DNA from: Roseibacillus persicicus
Lineage (GTDB): Bacteria; Verrucomicrobiota; Verrucomicrobiia; Verrucomicrobiales; Akkermansiaceae
NCBI RefSeq assembly: GCF_014651675.1
Contig: NZ_BMXI01000010.1
Span: 62,001 to 126,000, forward strand
Length of the DNA: 64,000 nucleotides
Direction: 5' to 3'
The notes beneath the pieces are model-generated. The model did not search any database. It saw only the letters and a list, made by a program, of their open reading frames with translations, and was not told the origin of the DNA. The translations under genes and the position numbers were made by a program. Below are positions 24,610 through 33,281 of the stretch, piece by piece. The number at the start of each line of letters is the position of its first letter. Position 1 is the first letter of the stretch.

Positions 24610-25926
24610 TCAGTCGCGGGAACCCCGGTTGACAAACACGCGGGCACCAGGCTTGTCGACGAGGTAAGCATAGGCCCACTGGAGCAAGACAAAGAGTTTT
24701 GCCCGGAATCCCACGAGGAAAGCCACGTGCACCAGAAGCCAAGAAATCCAAGCGAAAAGGCCTTTCATTCGGATTCGTTGGGTTTGCATCACCGCGACGT
24801 TCTTGCCGATGATGGCCATCGTGCCTTTGTCCCAATAGGCGAACTTCGGACGGAGAGAAACCTTGCGACCGGCGTGGGTGGTGGTCTCGAGCCGGGCCTC
24901 CTCTTTCAGGAGCTTGGCGATGTGCTTGCCCGCTTGGGCGGCGGCCGGGGACAGCCCCGGGACCTGCACTCCGTTCTTGTCCACCAGGTTGATGATATCT
25001 CCGGCCGCGAAAAGGTCGGGGTGACCGGGGATGGAAAGGTCGGGTTTGACCGAGATTCGGCCGCCGCGATCGGTCTCGACACCGATTTGCCTCGTGAGGT
25101 CGTTGGCCTGCACTCCGGCGGCCCAGATGATGGTCTCCGCCTCGATCCAATTGTCGTCCGATACCAGAGGAGAGCTGGAGCCCTCGTTGAGGTGGGCGCG
25201 GCCGGGTTGAATATCATCCACGCGCGGCCCCAGCAAGATCTCCACCCCGAGGTCTTGAAGGCGGTGTTTTGCATAGGCCGAGAGCTGGGGGTCGAAGGGC
25301 TTGAGCAACCGATCGCCGGATTGAACGAGAATGATGTTGAGCTCGGCGGGGTCGATGTTGCGAAAGTCAGAGCGCATGGCGCGACGCACCAGGTCGGAAA
25401 AGGCACCGGCCAACTCAACGCCCGTGGGACCGCCTCCGACTAGGAGGATGGTCATCAGGCGTCGTCGTTCGGCCAGATCGGTCGTGATCTCGGCACGTTC
25501 CAGAGCGGAGAGGACCCGCGCCCGAATGCGATGGGCATCTCCGAGGCTTTTGAGTCCAATGGTGTGTTCGGCCCATTCGTCTTTCCCGAAAAAAGAGGTC
25601 CTCGCCCCACAGGCCAGCACGAGATAGTCGAAGGGGTATTCCCGCCGGTCGGAATAGGCGATCTTGGCATCGGGATCGACCTTGTTGATCGAATCCATGA
25701 GGACCTTCACGTTCTCAGCTTTGGACAGAATGCCCCGCAGCGAACGGGCAATGTCCGGGGCGGCGAGGGAGGTGGTCGCCACCTGATAGAGCAGGGGCTG
25801 GAAGAGGTGATGGTTCTCGCGATCGATGAGGGTGACGCGAAATCGCGGGTCATCAGCCAGCTTTTGGGCACAGGCGAGTCCGGCAAAACCGCCACCGATG
25901 ATGAGAATTTGTTTAGGGCCAGGCAC
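24610..25926 (-). CDS. ndh: Type II NADH dehydrogenase (NDH-2)
   Basis: A single-subunit, non-proton-pumping NADH:quinone oxidoreductase on the inner face of the membrane. 438 residues: FAD-binding IIGGGFAGLACAQKLA at the N-terminus, DYLVLACGARTSFFG, NADH-binding ILLVGGGPTGVELAGAF, ETIIWAAGVQAN, and the second FAD segment DLFAAGDIINLVD. The C-terminal amphipathic/hydrophobic stretch FAWISWLLVHVAFLVGFRAK fits membrane attachment. Starts at a GTG; monocistronic. Confidence 0.92.
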   Translation of the reverse strand: MPGPKQILIIGGGFAGLACAQKLADDPRFRVTLIDRENHHLFQPLLYQVATTSLAAPDIARSLRGILSKAENVKVLMDSINKVDPDAKIAYSDRREYPFDYLVLACGARTSFFGKDEWAEHTIGLKSLGDAHRIRARVLSALERAEITTDLAERRRLMTILLVGGGPTGVELAGAFSDLVRRAMRSDFRNIDPAELNIILVQSGDRLLKPFDPQLSAYAKHRLQDLGVEILLGPRVDDIQPGRAHLNEGSSSPLVSDDNWIEAETIIWAAGVQANDLTRQIGVETDRGGRISVKPDLSIPGHPDLFAAGDIINLVDKNGVQVPGLSPAAAQAGKHIAKLLKEEARLETTTHAGRKVSLRPKFAYWDKGTMAIIGKNVAVMQTQRIRMKGLFAWISWLLVHVAFLVGFRAKLFVLLQWAYAYLVDKPGARVFVNRGSRD

Positions 25927-25993
25927 GGCGGAGCATAACGTATTTTGAGAAGAAAGAAAGGGCCTGTCGTCGCACCCGTCCTGATGGCTGATT

Positions 25994-28204
25994 CTAGATG
26001 GCTTCCTCGACTGCGTTGATCACGGAGGAGGCTTGGGGAGGGTGCAGTAAAATCGTGCGGAGGATGCCGCGGAGGTTCCAATCCTTCACCAGAACATCAC
26101 GCGCGAGATAATCCAGGAGCGCGGGGTCGGCAGGGACCTGCCACGGGTCGGAGATGTCTTTCTCGGGCAAGAGGTTCACTCCGTGAATCATTTGATAGAG
26201 CCGCGCGGCCATTACGCGGGGGGTGATTGGGTTGCGATCGTCAAAGAGCCATTGCGCGAAACCCAGGCGGTCGGGGTCCGCCGTGAGAGGGAGTGGGTAG
26301 AAGGGCAAGGTGGGACGAACTTCAGGGGAGGGAGTCGCCTCGGCCACGGGCACCAGGAGGGCGGTGTCTTGCAATGTCGCCACCTCATTGGAGGCCGAAA
26401 CCGCTCGTTGGCGGTTGCTTCGGGCGGCCTGACTCTTGCTACGCAGATAGTAGTTGAAGAGCAGGTCCTCGCGCGGAAATTCGTCCCTCACCGCCTCCAG
26501 CAGGGCGCGGCCATCCCGGAGGTGCGCGATTTCGATTTCACTCAAGACATCGCGATAGACTTGTAGCTCGTCGATAACGGTGGGGGCAAGTTCCTCCATC
26601 GCCGGGAACTGAAAGCGCATTTCACCGCCCTTGGCTCGTGCGATGCCGTAGAGCTCGTCGTGCACGATGGTCAGGGGAATCGGCTTGGCATCGATCCAGA
26701 GCTGCAGTCCCTTTGCCTGCCGGGAGCCGTCGTATCCGATTGCCAAGTGATGCCAGTGGCCCGGCTGAGGCAGAGTGAGGGCGTCGACGGCCAGGCAGTT
26801 GGTGGCCGAGCCTTTTAGCAGCGCGATCTCGAGGCCCCGGGTCGAGATATCCAGGCGAAACCCTACTGGAGCACCCTGTTCTGTCTGAGCCGAAAAAAGA
26901 GCAGTGGGGTGCTCGGGCAAGTGCGAGAGCTTGAGAAAAAACGAAAGCAGGAAGGCCTGGGCCGAGGCCAGGGGGAGACCTTCAAAGACTGCTGGGGCCG
27001 CCAGCCCCATTCCTTGCACCCCTTCCGCAAGAGCGAAGGGGGCTCGCAGTCTCGCCACGGGAGCAGGACTGTGGTCACCGGGCTCCGCTTCATCGAAGGC
27101 GAAAGCCACCGCGAGGTCGGGAATCTCGACCGCAGGCGTTTCTTCCGCAAACCACGCGGCAAAGTTCGCGGTTGCAGTTTCCGGGGCGGTCTCTGTGGCC
27201 GCCCACGCATCGGGCTCTTTGGTGAGAGCCTCTTTGAGCGCTTCGCGTTGTATCGGGGTGTGCACGGGGAGGAAGGGGGGATTGGCAATCTCGCCCCGGG
27301 CAGCAGGAGGGAAGTCGGGTAGGAACAGCGGCAAAGTCTCACTCGCATTGGCCCAGAGATCATTGGGGCTGTCAGGTCGGGTCAGGTCGATTGCCAGGAG
27401 ACCGTGCGCAACCCGTGCCGCGAGGGAATCAAGGCCCGCACGATGGGGCAGGCGGACCCAAGCGGTCGCGATCGTTCCCTGCTGGCCAGCTTCCGAAATC
27501 AGGTCGCCCGCTAAAGAATCGGTGAAGAAGTCGTTGAGGGAAAAGCTGGGGTTGCTGATTTGCGTCTCCAGCCAACGCAGATAGGGCGCGAAAGGTCCTT
27601 TCGGTGAAACCGGGCTGGCACCCGATAGGAGCAAGAGACGGGTTCCGAAGTTTTGACCGAAGTCGCGGTGGCGCATCATGCTGTCGATCAGGTCGCCCCG
27701 TGCCGGCTGGTGCTGCTTGCAGTATGCCATTTCCGCAGCGGTGGCCTCGCGCCCAAAGAGAGAACGGGCGAGAAAGGCCAGCTCGCTGTCGGTTACGGGT
27801 TCGCCGGGTTTGAGAGAGGGAGGAATCAGGGAGGTGGAGGGGTCGGTCAGCGGAAGGGCCGCCCAGTGACCCTCCGTGGGAGTACCTTGCTTGATCCAGC
27901 GCCACAGGATTGCCTGCTCGCTATTGGGAAGCGCCACGGGATGGTTCTCGACGATCTTTTCCCAGAGGCGGGACTTTTTCGGGCTATTGTCGCTGGTCAC
28001 CGAAGCGACTCCCGACGGCCGATCCAGGCGGAGCCCGCCATCTGCTCTTTCTGCCCCATGGCACTGGAGACACTCGCGGGTGAGCAGCGGCCGGATGTGT
28101 TGATTGAAGGAGATGGTCTGCGGGACCGAGGGATCTCCGGCCCACGGGTCTTTCTCCCGACAGGAGGTCAGGCAGAGCAGACTGAGTAAGAATAACCAAC
28201 GCAC
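25994..28204 (-). CDS. Planctomycete-type cytochrome/LamG/PSD1 lipoprotein
   Basis: About 736 residues. The lipoprotein signal MRWLFLLSLLCLTSC begins at GTG 28204; a longer frame from 28276 would start inside a terminator and put 24 odd residues before the signal. The PSCyt1 haem motif CLQCH (45-49) is followed by GAERADGGLRLDRPSG. A PSCyt2/DUF1549-like segment, a LamG/concanavalin-like domain (LTLPQPGHWHHLAIGYDG) and a PSD1/DUF1553 C-terminus (RLGFAQWLFDDRNPITPRVM, WNLRGILRTILL) follow. Known: this family is abundant in Planctomycetes and Verrucomicrobia, often beside DUF1501 sulfatase-like proteins; none is here. Function unproven, likely electron transfer linked to polysaccharide metabolism. 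Confidence 0.82.
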   Translation of the reverse strand: MRWLFLLSLLCLTSCREKDPWAGDPSVPQTISFNQHIRPLLTRECLQCHGAERADGGLRLDRPSGVASVTSDNSPKKSRLWEKIVENHPVALPNSEQAILWRWIKQGTPTEGHWAALPLTDPSTSLIPPSLKPGEPVTDSELAFLARSLFGREATAAEMAYCKQHQPARGDLIDSMMRHRDFGQNFGTRLLLLSGASPVSPKGPFAPYLRWLETQISNPSFSLNDFFTDSLAGDLISEAGQQGTIATAWVRLPHRAGLDSLAARVAHGLLAIDLTRPDSPNDLWANASETLPLFLPDFPPAARGEIANPPFLPVHTPIQREALKEALTKEPDAWAATETAPETATANFAAWFAEETPAVEIPDLAVAFAFDEAEPGDHSPAPVARLRAPFALAEGVQGMGLAAPAVFEGLPLASAQAFLLSFFLKLSHLPEHPTALFSAQTEQGAPVGFRLDISTRGLEIALLKGSATNCLAVDALTLPQPGHWHHLAIGYDGSRQAKGLQLWIDAKPIPLTIVHDELYGIARAKGGEMRFQFPAMEELAPTVIDELQVYRDVLSEIEIAHLRDGRALLEAVRDEFPREDLLFNYYLRSKSQAARSNRQRAVSASNEVATLQDTALLVPVAEATPSPEVRPTLPFYPLPLTADPDRLGFAQWLFDDRNPITPRVMAARLYQMIHGVNLLPEKDISDPWQVPADPALLDYLARDVLVKDWNLRGILRTILLHPPQASSVINAVEEAI

Positions 28205-28278
28205 GGAAAGAGAGGGAAGCAGGCTCGGGCCGGGGAGAGAAGGGGGCTTTGAGTCAGTGTGTCCGCTTGGTCTCAACG

Positions 28279-28317
28279 AAAAAACCTCCCCCAGCGTGAG
28301 CCAGAGGAGGTTTTTTT
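28279..28317. terminator. Terminator after the RRM protein gene
   Basis: AAAAAACCTCC (28279-28289) pairs with GGAGGTTTTTT (28305 onward) around a 15-base loop, with T-tracts on both strands. It lies just beyond the RRM stop at 28344. Confidence 0.8.
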
Positions 28318-28343
28318 GAGAAATGACAAGAGTGGGAAGCCCC

Positions 28344-29192
28344 TTACTCCTTGTCGGGGGCCAGAGAGTGAACTTCCTCTTCAGCGGGGACCTCGGCCGG
28401 GGCCTCGGTTGCTGCAGGCTTGGCTTCCTCTTGGGCCTGTGGTTGGGGGGAGTCTCCTCCCTCTACCTTCTTCTTCGCTCCATCATTGGGTCCCTTGGAG
28501 CGTGCTCCATTGACGATGAGCTTGCGTCCCATGAAGGGCTGGTCATGGAGGACCTCCACCGCGCGTTCGGCTTCTTCCATATTGGCCATGTTGACAAAGC
28601 CGTAGCCCTTGGACTTGTGGGTGTGGCGGTTGTAGACCAATTCCACTTTCCGCACCGATCCTACGCCTTTGAAGAGTTCTTCCAGATCATACTCGGTGGT
28701 GTCATAGGACAGATTGCCCACGTAGAGTCGGGGAGTCTCCACCTTGGTGGGGGGCGCCGGCTTGCGCTCGCGACGAGGCTTTTGACCGCTCTTCTTGGCG
28801 GTGCCGCCTTTTTGGTCGACCCGTCCGCCGCCTGCCACGCGTCCGGACTTCTTAGCTGCGGTTTTTTTCGCGGGGCCGCGCTGGTTGCCTCCGGCGGGCT
28901 TTGCGGTTGGCTCCTTGTAGATACCGATCGCTTTCAGGATTTTCTGCCAAAAGGTCAGCGGTTTGGGCTTTGCGCGGCGACCTCGGGAGGGCTGCAGCTC
29001 ATTGCGCTGTTGGCTCGGGCTTCGGTCTCCTCCGCCATTCCCACCGCCGCCATTGCGATTGCGGTTCTTTCCGTTTCCGTTGCGGCCGTTGCCATTGCGG
29101 TTGCGTTGACCTCCATTCCCGCCACTGCGGTTTCGGTTCCGGTTCCCGCCATTGCGGTTCCGACTGTTTCGATTTTCGTTTTGTTCAGACAT
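28344..29192 (-). CDS. RRM RNA-binding protein with Asn/Arg/Gly-rich N-terminus
   Basis: 282 residues in three parts. Residues 1-60 are low-complexity Asn/Arg/Gly repeats (NRNGGNRNRNRSGGNGGQ). Residues 70-150 are basic Lys/Pro/Ala-rich and contain a short hydrophobic helix (LTFWQKILKAIGIYK). Residues 155-230 form one RRM with RNP2 LYVGNL (156-161) and RNP1 KGYGFVNM (195-202). An acidic Glu/Ala/Pro tail ends the chain. Bacterial single-RRM proteins of this type bind RNA and are often cold-induced, but usually lack such a long disordered extension. Own terminator; divergent from the PBP-like lipoprotein gene. Confidence 0.9.
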   Translation of the reverse strand: MSEQNENRNSRNRNGGNRNRNRSGGNGGQRNRNGNGRNGNGKNRNRNGGGGNGGGDRSPSQQRNELQPSRGRRAKPKPLTFWQKILKAIGIYKEPTAKPAGGNQRGPAKKTAAKKSGRVAGGGRVDQKGGTAKKSGQKPRRERKPAPPTKVETPRLYVGNLSYDTTEYDLEELFKGVGSVRKVELVYNRHTHKSKGYGFVNMANMEEAERAVEVLHDQPFMGRKLIVNGARSKGPNDGAKKKVEGGDSPQPQAQEEAKPAATEAPAEVPAEEEVHSLAPDKE

Positions 29193-29624
29193 TGTCTTGT
29201 TTCGGTTCGTTCGTTCGAACCGGGAAGACTGCCTCAGGACAAGCTAGGAAAAGGCGTAGCCGTCGAATCCCCACTGGCCCCGGATGCCCCACAGGACCTC
29301 CGGGTGCGGTTCTTTCGGCGGAAGAATTTCCAGAAAATTGGCAGCGATCCCGGCGAACGGATCGTGGGTATGTCGTTGACCTATTGGGTGCGAATCCAGC
29401 AGTTCCCGCTGCGACTTTCTCCCCGACTGGGGGCGCGGGCATCCTGACAGATAGAAACGACTCCAGCGGAGCAAAAGTGCTTGGGTAGTCGTTATTTTGC
29501 ATCAATCTTAGTCTTCCGACAGCGCGACGCTAGGCCAAGAACGCTCACCCGGCAAGGGTGTAATCGGCGCGGGGAGGCATCATTTTTCTTGCGAAAAAAT
29601 GCTGGTAACCTTGCATTCGCCCCG
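29193..29624. other. Gap between divergent RRM and PBP-like genes
   Basis: 432 bases. It contains the weak reading frame at 29244-29474 and upstream regions for both flanking genes. GGTTCGTTCGTTCGAACC (29204-29221) is nearly palindromic and sits 12 bases before the RRM start. I could not fold the region into a recognised RNA gene. Confidence 0.5.
29244..29474 (-). CDS. Possible small protein, unrecognised
   Basis: A 76-codon frame from a TTG start whose codons favour G or C in the third position like real genes nearby. The end reads HDPFAGIAANFLEILPPKEP and then WGIRGQWGFDGYAFS. The last phrase faintly recalls glycoside hydrolase family 3, but nothing else does. It may be a small gene, a fragment or chance. 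Confidence 0.25.
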   Translation of the reverse strand: MLRWSRFYLSGCPRPQSGRKSQRELLDSHPIGQRHTHDPFAGIAANFLEILPPKEPHPEVLWGIRGQWGFDGYAFS

Positions 29625-30608
29625 ATGAAAAAAGTTTTTCAAGTGTGCACATTGGGACTGCTGGCCCTCTTGACCTGCAGCTGTGCCGGCCTGGGTGGAA
29701 GCAGAATGGGGGGCGGACCGGACTCCGGTGGCGAGGCCTACATTGCGGTGGAGGCTCACTCGGGGAAAATCCTAGCCAACCGGAATTCCCGTGCCACCCG
29801 TTCGGTGGCGAGTCTCAGTCAAGTCGCCACTGCGGTTGTCGCCTTCGATTGGTCCACCGCGACGGGAATCAGCCTGGCGCAACAAGCGATCGTGCCTCCG
29901 GATGTCGCCACTTTGACCGGCCCCAACCCGATGGGCCTGCAACCCGGTGACCAGATTGCTCTGCGCGACGCCCTTTATTCCATGCTGATGGGCTCGGATA
30001 CCGCCTCTGCTCAGACCGTAGCCGTCTTCATTGGCAACGAGCTTCAGCAGAGACGTGGTTCTCGCTACGGTTCCGTCAGTGGGACCTTCGTCAATGAGAT
30101 GAATGAGCTCGCCCGCGCTCTGGGCATGTCCCGCACCCGCTTTGCCAACGCCCACGGCAGCGACGGGGGAACCTCAACTGCCGAGGACATGGCTCGCCTC
30201 GCCATCTATGCCATGCGTCATCCTGGCATGGCCTTTTACACCAAGCAAAAGTCCCGTCAGATCGGATTTCAGCGGGCCGGGCAGGCGGTTAGCTTTCGGG
30301 TCTCCAACACCAATCAACTGGTTGGCACGCAGCGTATCGATGGACTGAAGGCAGGCCAAACCCCACTCTCGGGACCCTGCATCATGATTTCCGCCGAACG
30401 GGATTCCATTGTGGAAAAGCTTCCCGATGGACAAGCACGCATCACTCCGCAACGAATGATCGTCGTAGTGCTCAACAGTGCTGAGCGCGAAGGGCGGGCG
30501 CTAGGGCTGCTCAACGCCGGCTGGGCTGGTTATGATCAGTGGCGCACGATGGGGGGCGCTGCCATCAGTCAACCAGAAGAAATCCTTTCCGTACCCAATC
30601 TTCAATGA
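29625..30608 (+). CDS. PBP5-like lipoprotein pseudoenzyme (S11 family)
   Basis: 327 residues with a lipoprotein signal (MKKVFQVCTLGLLALLTCSC) and an overall S11 D-Ala-D-Ala carboxypeptidase fold: AYIAVEAHSGKILANRN, IALRDALYSMLMGS, LARALGMSRTRFANAHGSDG, RIDGLKAGQT. All three active-site boxes are altered: SxxK is SLSQ (Ser63, Gln66), SxN is SDT (124-126) and KTG is KAG (242-244). Without the lysine of SxxK, acylation by the usual route is not expected. Inference: a murein-binding or regulatory protein rather than a peptidase. The longer upstream frame from 29481 is not credible. pfkA follows 44 bases later. Confidence 0.85.
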   Translation: MKKVFQVCTLGLLALLTCSCAGLGGSRMGGGPDSGGEAYIAVEAHSGKILANRNSRATRSVASLSQVATAVVAFDWSTATGISLAQQAIVPPDVATLTGPNPMGLQPGDQIALRDALYSMLMGSDTASAQTVAVFIGNELQQRRGSRYGSVSGTFVNEMNELARALGMSRTRFANAHGSDGGTSTAEDMARLAIYAMRHPGMAFYTKQKSRQIGFQRAGQAVSFRVSNTNQLVGTQRIDGLKAGQTPLSGPCIMISAERDSIVEKLPDGQARITPQRMIVVVLNSAEREGRALGLLNAGWAGYDQWRTMGGAAISQPEEILSVPNLQ

Positions 30609-30652
30609 TTGGATGCGGTCTCACACCAAACTTTTACACAAAATAGCAAAAC

Positions 30653-31723
30653 ATGCGCATTGGAATTCTAAATAGCGGAGGCGACTGCCCTGGGTTGAAC
30701 GCGGTCATTCACGGAGTCGTTGGAGCTGCCAGCGAGAGAGGTTGGGAAACGGTTGGATTCCGTGACGGCTTCGAAGGTCTTTTGCCTCCCGGCGACTTCA
30801 AGTTTCTCAAACGTTCCGACACCGCTGGCATCCTGAAGCTGGGCGGAACCATTCTTGGGACCACCAACAAGGGTAACTTTGCGGCGAAAGTCGGTGCCGG
30901 CGATGTCGCCAAAGTGCCGCAAGAAATCATTGATAAGGCCAAGAAGACCCTCGACCAGCTCGAAATCGGGGCCCTTGTCATTGTGGGGGGGGACGGCTCT
31001 CTCACGACCGCGCATCAGCTCTTCGAAGATGGCTGGCCCGTTATCGGCGTGCCCAAAACCATTGATAACGACCTACAGGCCACGGCGATGACCTTCGGTT
31101 TTGACAGTGCCGTGACTTCCGTCGTGGATGGGCTCGACCGTCTCAACACCACTGCCTCCAGCCACAAGCGCGTCATGGTCCTCGAGGTCATGGGTCGTCA
31201 TGCCGGTTGGATCGCCCTTTGGGGTGGCATGGCTGGCGGTGCGGACGTGGTCCTTCTTCCCGAGATGCCCTTCAGCATGGAGAAGGTCGCCGACTTCATC
31301 AAGCTACGCGAAGCTCAGGGTCATCACAGCTCCCTCATAGTGGTAGCCGAAGGAGCCAAGATGCCCGAAGGCCTAATTGCCAAGGAGAACGAGCACGGCG
31401 GCGAACTCCGGCTCGGTGGAATTGGAGCCATGGTTGCCGAACAAGTGGAAAAATTGACCGGCAAAGAGACCCGCTCCTGCACCCTCGGACACCTCCAGCG
31501 GGGCGGGGGACCAACCGCTCTCGACCGCATCCTCGGATTGCGTTTCGGCGTGATGGCAGTGAAGCTCGCCAGCGAAGGCAACTTCGGCCAAATGGTGAGT
31601 TATCAATCCTACCACGTGGGCTCCGTCCCCATCCTGGACGCCGTGCACAAAATCCGGACCGTTGACCCCGACGGCGAGGTCGTCAACGCTGCCAAGGCGA
31701 TCGGCATCTGCTTCGGTCAATAG
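30653..31723 (+). CDS. pfkA: 6-phosphofructokinase
   Basis: Phosphorylates fructose-6-phosphate in glycolysis. 356 residues: GILNSGGDCPGLNAVI, FRDGFEGLL, GTTNKGNF, VGGDGSLTTA, GVPKTIDNDL, EVMGRHAGWIAL, LGHLQRGGGPTALDR. The phosphoryl-donor positions read GGDGS (Gly, typical of ATP users) and PKTIDND (Lys, typical of PPi users). That is the mixed combination of group III enzymes, many of which use ATP. It lies behind the PBP-like lipoprotein on the same strand, with its own terminator. Confidence 0.95.
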   Translation: MRIGILNSGGDCPGLNAVIHGVVGAASERGWETVGFRDGFEGLLPPGDFKFLKRSDTAGILKLGGTILGTTNKGNFAAKVGAGDVAKVPQEIIDKAKKTLDQLEIGALVIVGGDGSLTTAHQLFEDGWPVIGVPKTIDNDLQATAMTFGFDSAVTSVVDGLDRLNTTASSHKRVMVLEVMGRHAGWIALWGGMAGGADVVLLPEMPFSMEKVADFIKLREAQGHHSSLIVVAEGAKMPEGLIAKENEHGGELRLGGIGAMVAEQVEKLTGKETRSCTLGHLQRGGGPTALDRILGLRFGVMAVKLASEGNFGQMVSYQSYHVGSVPILDAVHKIRTVDPDGEVVNAAKAIGICFGQ

Positions 31724-31755
31724 GCGAAACCCAATCTTTCGCCAGAAATCATTTC

Positions 31756-31788
31756 CAAGGCCGACGGATTCACCCCGCGGCCTTTTTT
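31756..31788 (+). terminator. Terminator of pfkA
   Basis: AAGGCCG (31757-31763) pairs with CGGCCTT (31778-31784), then a T-tract. Confidence 0.8.
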
Positions 31789-32001
31789 GTGCACTCCAGT
31801 CTCAACCAAATGAGTGGGGGAGTGGTGCCGAACAATGCAAAATACCAAAGGGTCTGTGGCAAAGGCTTACTGGCGCTTGACTGGAATGAAAGCAGTGGTA
31901 GGGGTGACAAAGGCGCGCTGAGTTGATGAGATTGAGTGGGCTGGAATGTCATTCAAGATGCAGCTGAAAATTCAATCGAGAACCAGTCTCCTAGTATCAC
32001 T

Positions 32002-32523
32002 ATGTTCGTAGAGGAACCAACTATAGATTTATTCGTGCGCGGATTTGCCCTTACTGCGTTGGGGATGCTCTGGGTGGTCGTCTTGGTGCGAATCAATGGA
32101 CTGAGGTCGTTTTCGAAGATGACCAACTTTGATTTTGTGATGACTGTGGCGGTTGGGTCTTTGCTTGCAGGGGCAAGCCAGTCGACGAGTTGGGAATCCT
32201 TCGGCCAAATCTGTGCCGCGATGACCGGTCTCTTTCTCGTTCAATATACAACCGCTCGCCTCCGGCAAGCTTCCGACCGCTTCGAAAACCTGATGCAGAA
32301 CGAACCAGTCATTTTGATGCGTGATGGTCAAATTATTGAAGAGGCTCTTTCCCGGACCCGGGTGGCGCGAAGTGACTTGTTCGCAAAACTCCGTGAAGCG
32401 AATGTGCTCAATCTGTCCAAAGTTCGAGCTGTGGTTCTCGAAACAACAGGAGACATCTCTGTTCTTCATGGAGATGAGTGTGCGGAGAACCTCTTGTCTG
32501 GAACCAAGCGCATCGACCAATAG
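32002..32523 (+). CDS. DUF421/YetF-type membrane protein
   Basis: 173 residues. N-terminal membrane helices (LFVRGFALTALGMLWVVVLV) are followed by RINGLRSFSKMTNFDFVMTV, the signature entry of DUF421, then AVGSLLAGAS, a further helix, and a cytosolic domain with ENLMQNEPVILMRDGQIIEE and ARVARSDLFAKLREANVLNL-like text. YetF relatives are membrane proteins linked to spore or stress physiology; the mechanism is unknown. Start at ATG 32002. A gap of about 280 bases separates it from pfkA. Confidence 0.85.
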   Translation: MFVEEPTIDLFVRGFALTALGMLWVVVLVRINGLRSFSKMTNFDFVMTVAVGSLLAGASQSTSWESFGQICAAMTGLFLVQYTTARLRQASDRFENLMQNEPVILMRDGQIIEEALSRTRVARSDLFAKLREANVLNLSKVRAVVLETTGDISVLHGDECAENLLSGTKRIDQ

Positions 32524-32606
32524 GACTCGGTTGCCATGATGGGCGAATGAGAGTTTTCTGATGAATAGTGCCGACAGTTCATGTGGTCTACTCCGTTTTA
32601 GAGTCA

Positions 32607-32996
32607 ATGAATGCTCAAGAAATTGTTTTTGCGCAGTGCCTCTGTCTCCCTGGATTCTTGTTTGATGGCTGTCGGTCGGATGTGACTGCAAATGAGATGT
32701 CCGAAATGCTGGTTGGGGGAGTTTCCGCAAAGGTGAGAGAATACGAACTCTTGTGTGGTGAACTTCCTTCCGAGGAAGATGGTTTGTCGGCCTTAGTGAC
32801 GAGACCAGAATCCTTGGCTGAGGATGCGAAATGGATGCAGCTGTATCCTGAAGTTCCCACAGACCCTTGGGGTGCGCCTGTTAGGTATTTTGTCGATGAG
32901 GAGCTTCCACAAGGATTTGGAGTCTATGTCTGTGGTCGCGATGGAATCACTCGTTCGAGGGGGAACGACCCGGATGACAGCAACAATTGGGACTAA
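32607..32996 (+). CDS. GspG-like pseudopilin C-terminal domain protein, start damaged or unclear
   Basis: The C-terminal part matches the end of type II secretion major pseudopilins: GELPSEEDGLSALVTRPESL, WMQLYPEVPTDPWGAPVRYF, GFGVYVCGRDGITRSRGNDP, DDSNNWD, a calcium-binding-type loop. There is no prepilin cleavage site or long N-terminal helix. In the other frame, ATG 32611 begins MLKKLFLRSASVSLDSCLMA, which looks like an export signal but stops after 24 codons. A one-base shift there would join it to this frame. So the gene may be a lipoprotein with a natural frameshift, a pseudogene, or a protein starting at 32568 or 32607. Confidence 0.55.
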   Translation: MNAQEIVFAQCLCLPGFLFDGCRSDVTANEMSEMLVGGVSAKVREYELLCGELPSEEDGLSALVTRPESLAEDAKWMQLYPEVPTDPWGAPVRYFVDEELPQGFGVYVCGRDGITRSRGNDPDDSNNWD

Positions 32997-33281
32997 GTGG
33001 GTCCCCGATGATGGGGTGGAGTTGCGACGGTCTCCCGGCAACGGGAAATACGAACTGGTAACGTGGCTTCAAGCGGCGACTGGGCTCCCAGTCACGGTGG
33101 AGACCAACCCGGGCTAGCCCTTGTGGTGTTTCATTTCGAAGATCGGATTTTCTGCCTCAGCCTGCTTTGTTGCTGAGGAAGGGGTGATTGTTCTTCTGCA
33201 GTTGTGCGGACCACCCGGGGCTGTTCTTTCGAGCTATGCTGACTTGGAATTGGGGACGTTACGATAAAGGTAGGTGCCCTT

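Noticed and set aside
28204-28276. Longer start (28276) for the cytochrome/PSD1 lipoprotein
   Set aside because: It would place 24 residues before a textbook lipoprotein signal and begin at the edge of a terminator hairpin.
29193-29624. Structured RNA gene (tmRNA, RNase P RNA, SRP RNA)
   Set aside because: I searched for their conserved core sequences on both strands by eye and found none.
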